Source: AC-32 sp963755635
Lineage (GTDB): Bacteria > Actinomycetota > Thermoleophilia > Gaiellales > Gaiellaceae
DNA: 64,000 bases
Assembly: GCA_963755635.1 (NCBI GenBank)
Contig: CAVWKS010000019.1
Span: 186,001 to 250,000, forward strand
Direction: 5' to 3'
Each line of letters opens with the position of its first letter. Positions within the stretch are counted from its first letter, which is position 1. The notes beneath the pieces are model-generated. The model was given only the letters and a program-made list of their open reading frames with translations. It was not told the DNA's origin and ran no database searches. Below, piece by piece: positions 25,397 through 34,524 of the stretch. Position numbers and translations under genes: made by a program.

Positions 25397-27038
25397 CGAG
25401 CGTGCCGATCGGCGTATACGGCCAGACCTTCGCGGCCGACGCGAGCGGAAGCTCGACGCAGCCGAGGCTCTGCGGCGTGCCGAACGAGGCACGGGTGAAG
25501 GCGTGGATCGCGTCGCCGCCGTTGAAGTAGCTGATCCAGCGGATGCCCGGATCGTGGTAGTGCGAGCCGTCCGGGTTCGTGCCGCTCATCGTCCCGACGG
25601 GGATGTGCTCGAAGACCGGGAAGGTGCCGAGCTTCGTCGGGGCGGCCGGCACGCCGGTGTTGCCGGGCGACGTGAGGATCGTCTGCCCGTTGTGCCAAAG
25701 CGTGAGCGACTGCGGGACGCTGCTGTGCACGTAGACGTAGCTGTAGCCGCTGTCGCGCCGTTTGCCCGCGATCGCGTCTGCGAGCAGCGCGCGCCAGACC
25801 CTCGCTCCCGCAATCGCGTCCACGGTCAGGCCGTGCTGGTCCTGGAACATCATCACCGCGCCACGGGTGATCTGGTCATAGCTCCCTTCGCGCCAGAGGC
25901 CGCGCAACTCCGGCGGCGTGTTCGGGTACCGCCAGGCGAAATGACCGCGCGGTGGATTGACGGCGGCCTGCACTTCTGCGCGCGCGGTGCGGGCGACCGG
26001 CGGCCCGGACTGCGTCCAGTCGAGCGGCAGGTAGCCGCCCTGCGCGAGGAGTTGCTGGAGGCGCAGGAGCGAGCCTCCGGGGACCGTCCACGTCAGACGG
26101 CGGATCGTCCGCAGACCGCCGCCCGAAGAAGCGGCGACGGCGACACGGCGACCCAGGTCGAGCCGCAGCTTGGAGGAGAAGGGCGCGCCGAAGCCCGCCG
26201 GCGTGAAGACGAGCGTGTGGTCGTCGGTCTGGCGCCAGTGGCCGCTCGTGCGTGGCGAGATCGCCGGGCGAGCCGCCCCGAGCACGCTGCTGACCGGCTC
26301 CGAGAAGGTGAGCCGGATCGGCGACGCCGGGGCGAGCGGCGCGGACGGCGCCGGCGCGACGACAGCGACGGGAATCGGCGAAGAGGGGAACCAGCTGACC
26401 CGGACGGGAGCACCGAGCCGTTCCCAGGCGCGCGCTGCCGCCGCGACCTCGACCGTGCCCGTCGAGGAGCCGCGCGGGAGCGCGACCGAGCTCTGAGCGT
26501 TGTCGAGGCGCACGCGCTTCAGGTGTCCCGGCGTCCCGTAGGCAGCAGCACTCACGGGCGCGTCGAAGGGCACGCGCACCGTTGAGCCCGGGCTCACGGT
26601 GAGCCAGCGCTCGCTCACGCCCGCAACGGGCGCGCGAACCGTCCAATGCTCGTGCCGCTCACTGCCGAGCGCCCAGCTCTGCCAGCCCGGCCGGCGAACG
26701 ACGGCGTCGACGGAAACTCGTTCCCCGGGGGTCAGGAGCGTCCGCGGGGTCAGGCTCCCGTGACGGACAACCAGCGGGATCGCTCGCCCGTCCGGCCCGG
26801 TCGCGCGCACACTCTCGAGGGTTCCGCCGAAGGGCTGGACGTCAACGTGCGCGAGGGCAGTCGGGTCGCCTTTGAGGCTGACGCCCGACCAGACGAACAC
26901 GGCCGCGACCAGAGCGAGCACCGCGGCGACCACGACCAGCACGACCCAGAGGACACGCCGACCTCGCCGGCGACGAGGCCGCCGGCGAGAACGCGCGGGT
27001 ACGGACGTCAGCGGCGAAGGCGGCGACCCGATCGTCAC
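25380..27038 (-). CDS. L,D-transpeptidase (YkuD) with Ig-like domains and peptidoglycan-binding segment
   Basis: A 552-residue wall enzyme that should form 3-3 crosslinks in peptidoglycan. An Arg-rich N-terminus is followed by one membrane anchor (about 29-51). Two beta-sandwich Ig-like regions (about 60-320) follow, then a peptidoglycan-binding-1-like segment (ITRGAVMMFQDQHGLTVDAI, near 395-415). The C-terminal YkuD domain has the catalytic motif HAFTRASFGTPQSLGCVELP with the active Cys near residue 530. GTG 27038 is the assigned start, without a clear ribosome site. The upstream phosphatase gene ends 31 bases before it on the same strand. Confidence 0.9.
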   Translation of the reverse strand: MTIGSPPSPLTSVPARSRRRPRRRRGRRVLWVVLVVVAAVLALVAAVFVWSGVSLKGDPTALAHVDVQPFGGTLESVRATGPDGRAIPLVVRHGSLTPRTLLTPGERVSVDAVVRRPGWQSWALGSERHEHWTVRAPVAGVSERWLTVSPGSTVRVPFDAPVSAAAYGTPGHLKRVRLDNAQSSVALPRGSSTGTVEVAAAARAWERLGAPVRVSWFPSSPIPVAVVAPAPSAPLAPASPIRLTFSEPVSSVLGAARPAISPRTSGHWRQTDDHTLVFTPAGFGAPFSSKLRLDLGRRVAVAASSGGGLRTIRRLTWTVPGGSLLRLQQLLAQGGYLPLDWTQSGPPVARTARAEVQAAVNPPRGHFAWRYPNTPPELRGLWREGSYDQITRGAVMMFQDQHGLTVDAIAGARVWRALLADAIAGKRRDSGYSYVYVHSSVPQSLTLWHNGQTILTSPGNTGVPAAPTKLGTFPVFEHIPVGTMSGTNPDGSHYHDPGIRWISYFNGGDAIHAFTRASFGTPQSLGCVELPLASAAKVWPYTPIGTLVTVES

Positions 27039-27068
27039 AACAAAAGGATACGGACGTTCTCTCGCGCC

Positions 27069-28700
27069 CTACGAGTCCGAGAGCGGAGTCACGTGCAGCG
27101 GCCGGAGGCGTTCAGGGCTCTCGCCCTCTCTGGCACTTCGACGCAGGGTGACCCGGGCGCTGCGAGCATCGAGCTCGAGCTCGCCGATCGAGTTGTCGAA
27201 GGTCGGACGGCGCACGAAGCCCCACTCGGCCGACGGCGGCGGGACGCCGGCGAGCCGGGCGAGCAGCGAAAAGACACGTGCGCCTCCTCTTGACCCGGTG
27301 ATTCGCACGATTCGGCGCTCCTTGGCCGAGAGAGGGTTGCGAAACGGGGAGCAGACGATCTGGACCACGCGGCTGGTACCGGCGCCCAGGTCCACCTTGC
27401 TGACGTAGGCGTTGTGGACGTCGCCTCCGAGCAGCACGATCGTCGCGGGCGGCTGGCGACCAGCGGCACCTTCCGACACCTGGCGCAGCCAGTCGCACAG
27501 CCGTTCGAAGGACGTGTTGAAGGCGCTCCAGTGCTCGAGATCGACCGCGCGGCGCAGGCTCTCGGCCAGCCGGGCGGCAAGCTTGCCCCACCGTCCGGCG
27601 CAGACCGCCTCGTTCCAGGCCTCCAGGTGGTGGATTCCGTTCGGCATGAAGACGGGCAGCGTGCTCGCGATGACGAGGTGGTCGAAGCTGCCGAGCGAGT
27701 GCTCGATCAGCCAGTCCCACTCCTCCTCGTCGATCATCTCGCGGCGCTCGTCGCTGAGCACGCGGGCGGCGCGAGAGTCGACGACCAGGAGCCTCGAGTC
27801 CCCGAAGTCGCGGTAGAAGGCCCAGCGGGACGCGGCCGATTCGCGATCCCAGAGCCGGGCCATCTCGCGTAGGCGTGGGCCGGCGTCGTCGTCGCTGCGA
27901 ACGAGACGGAGCAGCTCCTCCTCCGCGAGCTCAGGCGGGGAGAGGTTCCCGATGTGCTGGTAGATCCAGTACGACATGAACGCGCCGGTGATCCGGTCGT
28001 CCCACCACGGCTCCCTGCGCATCTCCTCGACCCAGCTCCACGAGATGTTCCAGTCGTCGTTGACGTCGTGGTCGTCGAAGATCATCACGCTCGGGACCGT
28101 GGAGAGCAGCCACCGGAGATCCGGGTCCGACCAGGACTCGCGATAGAGGCGCGTGTACTCCTCGAAGTCCGCCACCTCCTCCCCCGGCGGCTCGTCAACA
28201 TCGCGCCTGGTGCGGATGAACTCGGCGGTCAGCGGCGAGACCTCGTCCGCGTACACCTGGTCGCCGAGCAGCAGCAGCCCGTCGGGCCATTCCACCTCGC
28301 CGCGCTGCAACTGGCGCGCATACGCCCAGAGCGCATCGACGCCCGTGCTCTCGGGGAACTCGCCCGGAGGGGGTTGCGGGTCGCCGACCCGGCACGAGCC
28401 GAACGCGAGCCGAACGCTGCGCTCGTTGCTGCGCGTGTGCACGGCAGGCGCCGGACGGCCGTCATCGGGAGGCCAGACCCGCCGGCCGTCCAGGCGCACG
28501 TCGTAGGGGACGACCGAGGCCGGCTGCAGCTCCTCGACCAGAAGCAGCGCGAAGTGATGTCCCTCGACCGCGAACGTCCTGGACCGGTGACCGAGCACCT
28601 CGACCTCGCACGGCTCGCTCGTCTCGACCCAGAAGGTCGCACTCTCGGTGCCTGCGTAGCGAAGCAGCGGCCCGAGGACGAGCTCAGCCGTGCTGCCCAC
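27069..28700 (-). CDS. PhoD-like metallophosphatase
   Basis: A 543-residue alkaline phosphatase D-like protein. A short fibronectin-like N-terminal part (1-90) precedes the phosphoesterase domain. Metal-binding motifs visible are AFGSCRVGD, LLLLGDQVYADEV, MIFDDHDVNDDWN and, near the end, VLLGGDVHNAYVSK. There is no signal peptide or Tat motif, so unlike secreted PhoD it appears cytoplasmic. The GTG at 28700 is the start. The physiological substrate is not shown by sequence. Confidence 0.88.
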   Translation of the reverse strand: MGSTAELVLGPLLRYAGTESATFWVETSEPCEVEVLGHRSRTFAVEGHHFALLLVEELQPASVVPYDVRLDGRRVWPPDDGRPAPAVHTRSNERSVRLAFGSCRVGDPQPPPGEFPESTGVDALWAYARQLQRGEVEWPDGLLLLGDQVYADEVSPLTAEFIRTRRDVDEPPGEEVADFEEYTRLYRESWSDPDLRWLLSTVPSVMIFDDHDVNDDWNISWSWVEEMRREPWWDDRITGAFMSYWIYQHIGNLSPPELAEEELLRLVRSDDDAGPRLREMARLWDRESAASRWAFYRDFGDSRLLVVDSRAARVLSDERREMIDEEEWDWLIEHSLGSFDHLVIASTLPVFMPNGIHHLEAWNEAVCAGRWGKLAARLAESLRRAVDLEHWSAFNTSFERLCDWLRQVSEGAAGRQPPATIVLLGGDVHNAYVSKVDLGAGTSRVVQIVCSPFRNPLSAKERRIVRITGSRGGARVFSLLARLAGVPPPSAEWGFVRRPTFDNSIGELELDARSARVTLRRSAREGESPERLRPLHVTPLSDS

Positions 28701-28716
28701 CGAGCTCCGGAGCCGC

Positions 28717-28842
28717 CTAGATGCGCCGATAGCGGGCGTCGCTCAACGAGTACACGCCGAACGCGATCAGCCCCGCGGCGACGATCCCGACCACTTTGGC
28801 TTCGCGGGTAGCTGCGTTCGTTGTCGGTACCCGTACGCTCAC
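28717..28842 (-). CDS. Small single-pass membrane protein
   Basis: Forty-one residues: a polar start (SVRVPTTNAATREAK), one membrane helix (VVGIVAAGLIAFGVYSL) and a basic end (RYRRI). A near-perfect ribosome site, AAAGGAGG, lies seven bases before the GTG at 28842, which is why this start is preferred over an open frame extending to 28917. It is 16 bases upstream of the PhoD-like gene, on the same strand. No family recognised. Confidence 0.6.
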   Translation of the reverse strand: MSVRVPTTNAATREAKVVGIVAAGLIAFGVYSLSDARYRRI

Positions 28843-28924
28843 GGGCTCGCCTCCTTTCGGCACGCCTGTCGGGGAGCTCTGGATAAGAACTCCCGGCAGG
28901 CGCCGACGGATACGCAAGAGAGGA

Positions 28925-31900
28925 TCAGTCGCGTCTTGCGGAGTCCGCCCGTCCGGTCTCGGAGCCGAGGGCGAACGCCACCGCCTCGCGAACGGTCAGC
29001 CTGCCGCCTTGCGCCCATGCCTCGGCGATGGCGGCGTCTTCGAGCTGCCCATTGATGGACTCCAGCGTCGCTTCGTTCAGCTCGGTGACCTTCGAGCGCC
29101 TGAGACCGATTTCCTCACCGTGCGCCTCGAAGCTGGCGAGAAGGCACGCGGACGTCGCGGGTCTGCCACGGCTCGCGAGCACGGCGGCGAAGCGGCAGAG
29201 ATCGACCATCGTGTCGAGCAGGTCGCCGAGCGCGTCGTGAATGCGAAGGCTCGCCTGGAGCATCGAAACCGCGTCGTCGAGTCGCCCTTCGTCGAGAGCG
29301 ATCGTCGCCAGCTCACCCAGTGTGCTCGCCTCGATGCGATCGTTCTGCGTGGCGCGTGCCCGCCGGAGGTTGTCTTCGTAGACCGCTCGGGCCCGGTCGC
29401 CGTCGCCCAGATCCGCGTAGGTCGACGCGAGGTTGCGAGTCACCAGGAGAGCGGAGTGCTCGTCGCCCAGCTCGCGGAAGACCTGCACGCTCTCCTCGTA
29501 GAGCTGCTGCTGCCTCTTCGGATCGAGCTCGGCGGCACCGAGCATGAAGACGGAGTAAGCGGCTCCCCACGGATCCTCGAGCGCGCGATGAAGCGCCAGC
29601 GCCTCTTCGCCCCGGCGCTTCGCCGTCGCAACATCTTTCGTGTTCACTGCCATCACCGCCGCTCCGATGAGTGCCTTGGCGCGGGCGGGTGTCCCGCGCC
29701 CGTCTGTGGAGAGCACGCCTTCGAGGCGCCGCTTGCCCTCCGCCAAGTGGCCTCCCAGATACCAGAAGCGCCACAGGGAACCTGCCAACCGCAGTGCGTG
29801 CTCGTATTCACGCGACGCCTCGAGCCGGTCGAGTGCGGCCCGGAAGTTGTCGTGCTCGACCTCCAACCGGGCGAGCCAGTCCCCGGGGCTCCCGCGCAGG
29901 TTCGGCTCCGCTTCCTCCGCGAGCGCCAGGAAGTAGGCGGCGTGGCGTCGCCGCAGCTGTTCTGACTCACCCGATTCCTCGAACCGCTCGAGCGCGTACT
30001 CGCGAATCGTCTCCAGCATCGCGAAGCGCGGCGCCTCATCGACGCCCTCCACCCGGATCAATCCGCTCTCGGCCAACGACGCCAGTCCGTCGACGACGTC
30101 GAGGTCGTCTCCGCAAATGCTCTCAGCTGCCTCGAGCGTCCAGCCCCCGGCGAACACCGCCAGCCGCAGGAACAGGTGCTGCTCCAGAGGCTCGAGCAAG
30201 TCGACGCTCCAATCGATCGTCGCGCGCATGGTGCGTTGTCGCTCGGGTGCGTCGCGCGGGCCGCCCTTGAGCAGCTTCAGGGGATGTTCGAGCCGTTCGA
30301 GCAGAGCAGCCGGCGGCAGGACGCCGACGCGAGTGGCGGCGAGCTCGAGCGCAAGCGGTAGCCCACCTAGGGCTTGGCAGATCTCGGCGACCGGCCTCGC
30401 GTTCTCCTCAGTCACGGCGAACTCCGGCCGGACCGAGCGTGCGCGAGACACGAACAGCGCGACCGACTCGCGCTGGAGGAGCCGACTCAAATCGTCGGTG
30501 CGGTCGGGCGTTTCAAGCGGCGACACCTGGTAGACGCGCTCGGTCGCAAGGTGGAGGGGGACGCGGCTCGTCGCGAGGAGCCTCACGGTCGATGTGGTCG
30601 AGGCGATGACGTCTGGCGCAGACTCGAGCACGTGCTCGAAGTTGTCGAGCACGAGCAGGAGCTGCCGGTCACGCACGTGGCGGGCAAGGGCCTCGCCGAC
30701 GTCCTCGCCGCTCTCGGGAACTCCAAGGGCTCGAGCCACTGTCGCCAGGACGAGCCCGGGATTCGCCAGCGGCGCGAGGCTGACGAAGAAGACCCCGTCC
30801 GGGAAGTTGTCGAGAAGCTCGGCTGCAAGCTGTACGGCCAGCCGTGTCTTGCCGGTGCCTCCGGTCCCGGTCAGGGTGACGACCCGCGTCTCGCGTCCGC
30901 GGAGGAGCTCCGCCACTTCCCGGATCTCGCGCTCTCGGCCGACGAGCGGGGTCGGTTGCAGCGGCAGGTTCGTCCGGCGCGTCTCGAGGCTTCGCGGCGG
31001 TGGGAACTCGCCTTCCAAGTCCGGCACGAGGAGCTGGAAGAGCTGCTGGGCCGCGGTGAGGTCCTTGAGACGGTGCTCGCCCAGGTCGAGCACCTCGGTC
31101 GTGTCGAGCGGCGTTTCTCGGAGCAGGTCGCGCGTCGTCTTGGAAAGGAGGATCTGCCCAGGGTGCGCGGCACTCCAGATGCTCTCCACACCGCGGACGC
31201 CCGGTCCCGTGTACCCCTCGTCCGTGGCGATCGCCTCGGCCGAGCTGATCCCGATCCGGAGGCCGCCGACGCTTCTCGTCGCACGCTGGCTGCCGACCGC
31301 AGCTGCAACCGCGTCTCGCGCGCGGGCAAAGGCGAGGAGCACGAAGTTGCCCTCCGTCTTCAGCTCGAACCCGCCGTGTTGGCCGACGACCGTTCGAACG
31401 AGCTTGCGTGCGGGCCCCTCGGCCTCGGTCAACAGAAAGGTGACGATGCCGGACGGCTTGGTCGTGCCCGCAGGATGCCGCGCAGGCACGAACGCATCGG
31501 GGGCTGCCAGCTCGGGGTCCTGGTTCAAGATCTGCTGCTCGAGCCGCTGCAGTGCGGAGCTGGGGTCCAGCCCTAGCTCGTCGCGGAGCACGCCGCGCGC
31601 GTCGCGGAAAGCCTGCAGCGCGTCGGCCTGCCTTCCCGCGCGGTAGAGAGCGAGCATCAGCTGTGCCCGCAGGCCCTCACGGAGCGGGTATTCGACGATC
31701 AACCGCTCGAGCTCGAGAACGACCTCCTCGTGGTGGCCGAGCTCGAGCTCCGTCTGAATCTGGTCCTGGAGGACCACCAGGCGGAGCTCGTCGAGCCGGG
31801 CCGCCTCCTGGCTTGCGAACCCCTCGTAGCGGAAGTCGGCGAGCGGCTCGCCACGGAAGAGGGCAAGCGCATTCCTGAGCTGCTCAGAACGTGCGACGAG

Positions 31901-32233
31901 GCCGCCTGCCGGCGTCTCTGCCGTAAGACGCTCGAACCGACGGATGTCCACCGCGTCCTCTTCTGCGAGGCGCAAGAGATAGCCAGGGTCCTGCGTCTCG
32001 ATCCGCTCGGGGCCGAGCCGCTTCCTCAGCGCAGAGACATGACCATGGAGAGCAGTGTGCGCGGTTACCGGCGGGCGTTCCCCCCAGAGCGCCTCGACGC
32101 AGTCGTCAATGGCGACGACCTCGCCGGCGTGAAGCAGCAACAGAGCGAGCAGGACGCGGTGCTGCCGCCGAGGCGGGGTCAGATCGACGCCATCGGCCTC
32201 TACCTCGAACCTGCCCAGCAGCCGGAACTCCAC
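28925..32233 (-). CDS. SARP/BTAD-type regulator with pseudo-cyclase, ATPase and TPR regions
   Basis: About 1102 residues. An OmpR-type winged helix (1-95; FRLLGRFEVEADG, ALRKRLGPERI) and a BTAD helical domain (about 100-250) form the SARP activator head. Then comes a cyclase-homology domain that has lost its metal-binding residues (TEAEGPARK, KTEGNFVLLAF). An ATPase domain follows with Walker A LTGTGGTGKTR and LLLVLDNFEHVLE, and then TPR-like repeats. SARPs activate nearby biosynthetic or secretion genes. The frame is open 345 bases upstream, but GTG 32233 is where homology begins. The gene is divergent from the small HTH gene at 32333, and the ~100-bp gap holds both promoters. Confidence 0.88.
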   Translation of the reverse strand: MEFRLLGRFEVEADGVDLTPPRRQHRVLLALLLLHAGEVVAIDDCVEALWGERPPVTAHTALHGHVSALRKRLGPERIETQDPGYLLRLAEEDAVDIRRFERLTAETPAGGLVARSEQLRNALALFRGEPLADFRYEGFASQEAARLDELRLVVLQDQIQTELELGHHEEVVLELERLIVEYPLREGLRAQLMLALYRAGRQADALQAFRDARGVLRDELGLDPSSALQRLEQQILNQDPELAAPDAFVPARHPAGTTKPSGIVTFLLTEAEGPARKLVRTVVGQHGGFELKTEGNFVLLAFARARDAVAAAVGSQRATRSVGGLRIGISSAEAIATDEGYTGPGVRGVESIWSAAHPGQILLSKTTRDLLRETPLDTTEVLDLGEHRLKDLTAAQQLFQLLVPDLEGEFPPPRSLETRRTNLPLQPTPLVGREREIREVAELLRGRETRVVTLTGTGGTGKTRLAVQLAAELLDNFPDGVFFVSLAPLANPGLVLATVARALGVPESGEDVGEALARHVRDRQLLLVLDNFEHVLESAPDVIASTTSTVRLLATSRVPLHLATERVYQVSPLETPDRTDDLSRLLQRESVALFVSRARSVRPEFAVTEENARPVAEICQALGGLPLALELAATRVGVLPPAALLERLEHPLKLLKGGPRDAPERQRTMRATIDWSVDLLEPLEQHLFLRLAVFAGGWTLEAAESICGDDLDVVDGLASLAESGLIRVEGVDEAPRFAMLETIREYALERFEESGESEQLRRRHAAYFLALAEEAEPNLRGSPGDWLARLEVEHDNFRAALDRLEASREYEHALRLAGSLWRFWYLGGHLAEGKRRLEGVLSTDGRGTPARAKALIGAAVMAVNTKDVATAKRRGEEALALHRALEDPWGAAYSVFMLGAAELDPKRQQQLYEESVQVFRELGDEHSALLVTRNLASTYADLGDGDRARAVYEDNLRRARATQNDRIEASTLGELATIALDEGRLDDAVSMLQASLRIHDALGDLLDTMVDLCRFAAVLASRGRPATSACLLASFEAHGEEIGLRRSKVTELNEATLESINGQLEDAAIAEAWAQGGRLTVREAVAFALGSETGRADSARRD

Positions 32234-32332
32234 TTCGTGGCAATTGTCCCACGCGGCCGGGTGAGTCCCGCGTAAGCCTCGCGTTAGCGGCCCAGGACAC
32301 ACTCGCCCGGTAATCGACAGGAAGGGAGGGAC

Positions 32333-32524
32333 GTGCCGGTTCCCGAGCTTTCGCTCACCGAAGAGCAAATCGTCCGGCTCGCCGCGGGAGGCCGGAGCAA
32401 GAGCGAGATAGCCGAGGCGGTCGGCCTGGACGAACGAACGGTCGGCTGGCACCTCGAACGGGCCGAACGAAAGCTCGAACAGACATCGGCCCTCCACAAG
32501 CGAGTCCGAGCAAGGAAGCAGTGA
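32333..32524 (+). CDS. Tiny stand-alone LuxR-type HTH protein
   Basis: Sixty-three residues that are little more than a LuxR/sigma-4-like helix-turn-helix: LSLTEEQIVRLAAGGRSKSE, then EIAEAVGLDERTVGWHLERA. A GGGAGG ribosome site precedes the GTG at 32333. It is divergent from the SARP gene and 35 bases upstream of a secreted protein gene, so it is probably a local regulator. No receiver or sensor domain is present. Confidence 0.75.
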   Translation: MPVPELSLTEEQIVRLAAGGRSKSEIAEAVGLDERTVGWHLERAERKLEQTSALHKRVRARKQ

Positions 32525-32559
32525 AGCCTCGGACTCGACGAAAGGAAAGGAGCTCACAG

Positions 32560-33027
32560 ATGAAGAGATCCCCGACACGTGTTTTCGCAGTTGCAGCCTC
32601 GCTCCTCGTGGTGGCCGCCGCGGTACTCGCGGTCACCGCTTCCGCTCAGTCAGGAGCGCGGGCCAACCGTGGAGCCCGACCGTTCCACTTGACGAAGACG
32701 TGCCCCCCGTCGCAGTACCAGGGCCAGATCGGGGGCTACTGCACGGTCACATCCTCGAACGTCGCAGCGATCGGAGTCGGTACGAAGATCTTCTACGCTC
32801 AAGCCGCTGGTCCGACCTCCCTGGACAGCGACATCATTCTCTACGCCGGCCCCGGCGATACCGCGACCGGCCATTGCGCACTCGATTTTGCGACCGGCCT
32901 CGGGCAGTGCTCGCTGTCAGGCGGAACCAGGAGCCTCAACAACATCCATGCTCGTGTCGACGTCTCGTACGCGGGCGGGTATGACTGGGCCTGGGACGGG
33001 ACCTACCGGCTCGGCGAGGGCGACTAG
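32560..33027 (+). CDS. Secreted protein, allene-oxide-cyclase/dirigent-like barrel
   Basis: A 155-residue exported protein. The signal peptide is KRSPTRVFAVAASLLVVAAA. The mature part has three or four cysteines and a pattern (GYCTVTSSNVAAIGVGTKIF, NNIHARVDVSYAGG, WAWDGTYRLGEGD) like actinobacterial proteins with an allene oxide cyclase-type beta-barrel; their function is unknown. ATG 32560 follows AAAGGAAAGGAG at suitable spacing, whereas a GTG at 32521 has no site. A strong terminator follows the stop. Confidence 0.7.
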   Translation: MKRSPTRVFAVAASLLVVAAAVLAVTASAQSGARANRGARPFHLTKTCPPSQYQGQIGGYCTVTSSNVAAIGVGTKIFYAQAAGPTSLDSDIILYAGPGDTATGHCALDFATGLGQCSLSGGTRSLNNIHARVDVSYAGGYDWAWDGTYRLGEGD

Positions 33028-33038
33028 CCGTTAGTCAG

Positions 33039-33080
33039 GAGCGTCGGGGCGGACGCGCCAATCCGCCCGTCCCGACGCTC
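33039..33080 (+). terminator. Hairpin terminator after the secreted barrel protein
   Basis: GAGCGTCGGG (33039-33048) pairs with CCCGACGCTC (33071-33080); inside, GCGGA (33049-33053) pairs with TCCGC (33062-33066). TTTG follows directly. It ends the HTH-barrel transcript. Confidence 0.8.
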
Positions 33081-33130
33081 TTTGAACAAGCAGCCGCCGT
33101 TCGGCGGCGAGTCGTGCGATCGTATTCGCC

Positions 33131-33430
33131 ATGCCTCTCGAACTACCCGCGATCGATGCGCGCGACTACGCCGACCTTCTCGGCGAGGTGCTCGCGCGAA
33201 TCCCGGTCGATGCGCCGGAATGGACGGACTTCAACAGCAGCGACGTCGGCCCCGTCCTGGTCGAGCTGTTCGCGTTCCTCGGCGAAACGCTGTTGTCATA
33301 CCTGGAGGACGACCGAAGGCGGCGAAGGCGACGGCGCGCTGCGTTAATCCTGTCAGGGGTATCCGGCGCCGCCTTCTTGCTGTGGTGGGTGACGAGGGGC
33401 GAATCTCGCTACACACCCCCGCGAAACTGA
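33131..33430 (+). CDS. Short protein: baseplate-like N-terminus joined to an Arg8 run and a membrane helix
   Basis: Ninety-nine residues. The first 60 (LPAIDARDYADLLGEVLARI, then APEWTDFNSSDVGPVLVELF and ETLLSYLED) resemble the extreme N-terminus of putative baseplate assembly proteins of phage-tail-like contractile systems, where the same APEWTDxNxSDxG pattern begins much larger proteins. Here it is followed by eight arginines and a single membrane helix (AALILSGVSGAAFLLWWV), then the stop. It is either a domesticated fragment or a decayed gene. No other tail genes are nearby. ATG 33131 has no strong ribosome site. Confidence 0.55.
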   Translation: MPLELPAIDARDYADLLGEVLARIPVDAPEWTDFNSSDVGPVLVELFAFLGETLLSYLEDDRRRRRRRRAALILSGVSGAAFLLWWVTRGESRYTPPRN

Positions 33431-33485
33431 ATCTCGGCCGCGATGAATTGCGGTTCGGCAGCGGCGAGCGGCGCGAGGCGGTCGT

Positions 33486-33944
33486 CTAGGAGCGGTTCCG
33501 CCGCCAGATCTCGAGGTTGAGCGCCGCGGCATAGGTCGACCACGCCAGGTACGGCCCGTAGAGCAGTCCGGCCCGACGGTCGACGCGCGCACTGGCGGCC
33601 GCGGTGGCCGCGACGGCGGGCAGGAGTGCACAGATGACGACCGCGCCGGCGCCGGTTCGGCGGGCGCCGAAGAAGACCGGCGTCCAGGCGGCGTTCAGCC
33701 CCAGCTGCAACCACCACAGCGCGAGCGCAGGGCGACGCCCACGATCCGATGAGCTCGCAACCCGCTGCGCCGAATACGCCATCTGCGCGTAGAGCAAGGT
33801 CCAAACCGGGCCGAACGCCTGCGAGGGCGGAGTCCAGCTCGGCTTGCGTAGACCGGGATACCAGGTGGCCACCGAGCGGCGCGTCGCCACTGCTCCCCCG
33901 GCAGCCGCAACGGCAACCGCGACCGCGTACCGGAAGGTGCGCAT
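33486..33944 (-). CDS. tspO: TspO/MBR family membrane protein
   Basis: A 152-residue protein with five predicted membrane helices. Family features are WYPGLRKPSWTPPSQAFGPV, WTLLYAQMAYSA, LGLNAAWTPVFFG and YLAWSTYAAALNLEIWRRN. TspO proteins bind porphyrins and tetrapyrroles and are linked to oxidative stress. The ATG at 33944 begins the first helix; the upstream open frame to 34133 is non-homologous and is rejected. It is divergent from the gene at 34009. Confidence 0.9.
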   Translation of the reverse strand: MRTFRYAVAVAVAAAGGAVATRRSVATWYPGLRKPSWTPPSQAFGPVWTLLYAQMAYSAQRVASSSDRGRRPALALWWLQLGLNAAWTPVFFGARRTGAGAVVICALLPAVAATAAASARVDRRAGLLYGPYLAWSTYAAALNLEIWRRNRS

Positions 33945-34008
33945 ACACGCAAGGTACTCCCCTGAGCTCGGGACGCCCGGACTACCCTTCGCCAATGGCG
34001 GTGCCGCC

Positions 34009-34524
34009 GTGACCGGCTGGGAGACATCCGAGCGCGTGCTCGAGTCCGGCGAATTCGAGTCGCGCCAGCGGGTGCTTGTGGCGGAGCCCGCGGTCGAGGC
34101 GTCCGAGGCCGGCGCCCGCACGCTCGGTGTCACCTACTGGCAGGCGGTCGACCGCCTCACGCGCGGTTGCGTCCGCGCAAGCTGGACGGGCGGCGGAGGC
34201 AAGCTGAAGCTGCTCGGCGGTGCGACGCTGTTTACCTTCGGGCCACCGGAGCTCTCGTTCGAAGGCCGGCTCGTCAGCTGCCGGCACGCGATCCAGGGTG
34301 GACTGCTCGCGCTCCGAGCCGGCGGCTCCGTCACGCTCGCACAGCGGCGCGAGGGCGATCAACAGGAGCTGAGCGTCACGGTCGAGGGCTACCTGCCGCG
34401 GCTCGCCGCCCCCGCGGGTGCGCCGTCGTGGACCGGGATGCTCTACGCGAAAGGACAGAGCCCCTTCCATGCCGCGGTCAGCCGCCGCTACTTCGAGCTC
34501 CTGCTGCGGAGCCGGGACACATGA
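34009..34524 (+). CDS. Conserved-looking protein of unknown function
   Basis: A 171-residue soluble protein with alternating polar and hydrophobic strands, for example KLKLLGGATLFTFGPPELSF and QELSVTVEGYLPRLA; it looks like an all-beta or alpha+beta fold and has no signal peptide. I do not recognise the family. The GTG at 34009 is the first start with coding-like composition. The stop overlaps the start of the NAD(P)-binding gene as ATGA, so both proteins probably act together. Confidence 0.65.
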   Translation: MTGWETSERVLESGEFESRQRVLVAEPAVEASEAGARTLGVTYWQAVDRLTRGCVRASWTGGGGKLKLLGGATLFTFGPPELSFEGRLVSCRHAIQGGLLALRAGGSVTLAQRREGDQQELSVTVEGYLPRLAAPAGAPSWTGMLYAKGQSPFHAAVSRRYFELLLRSRDT

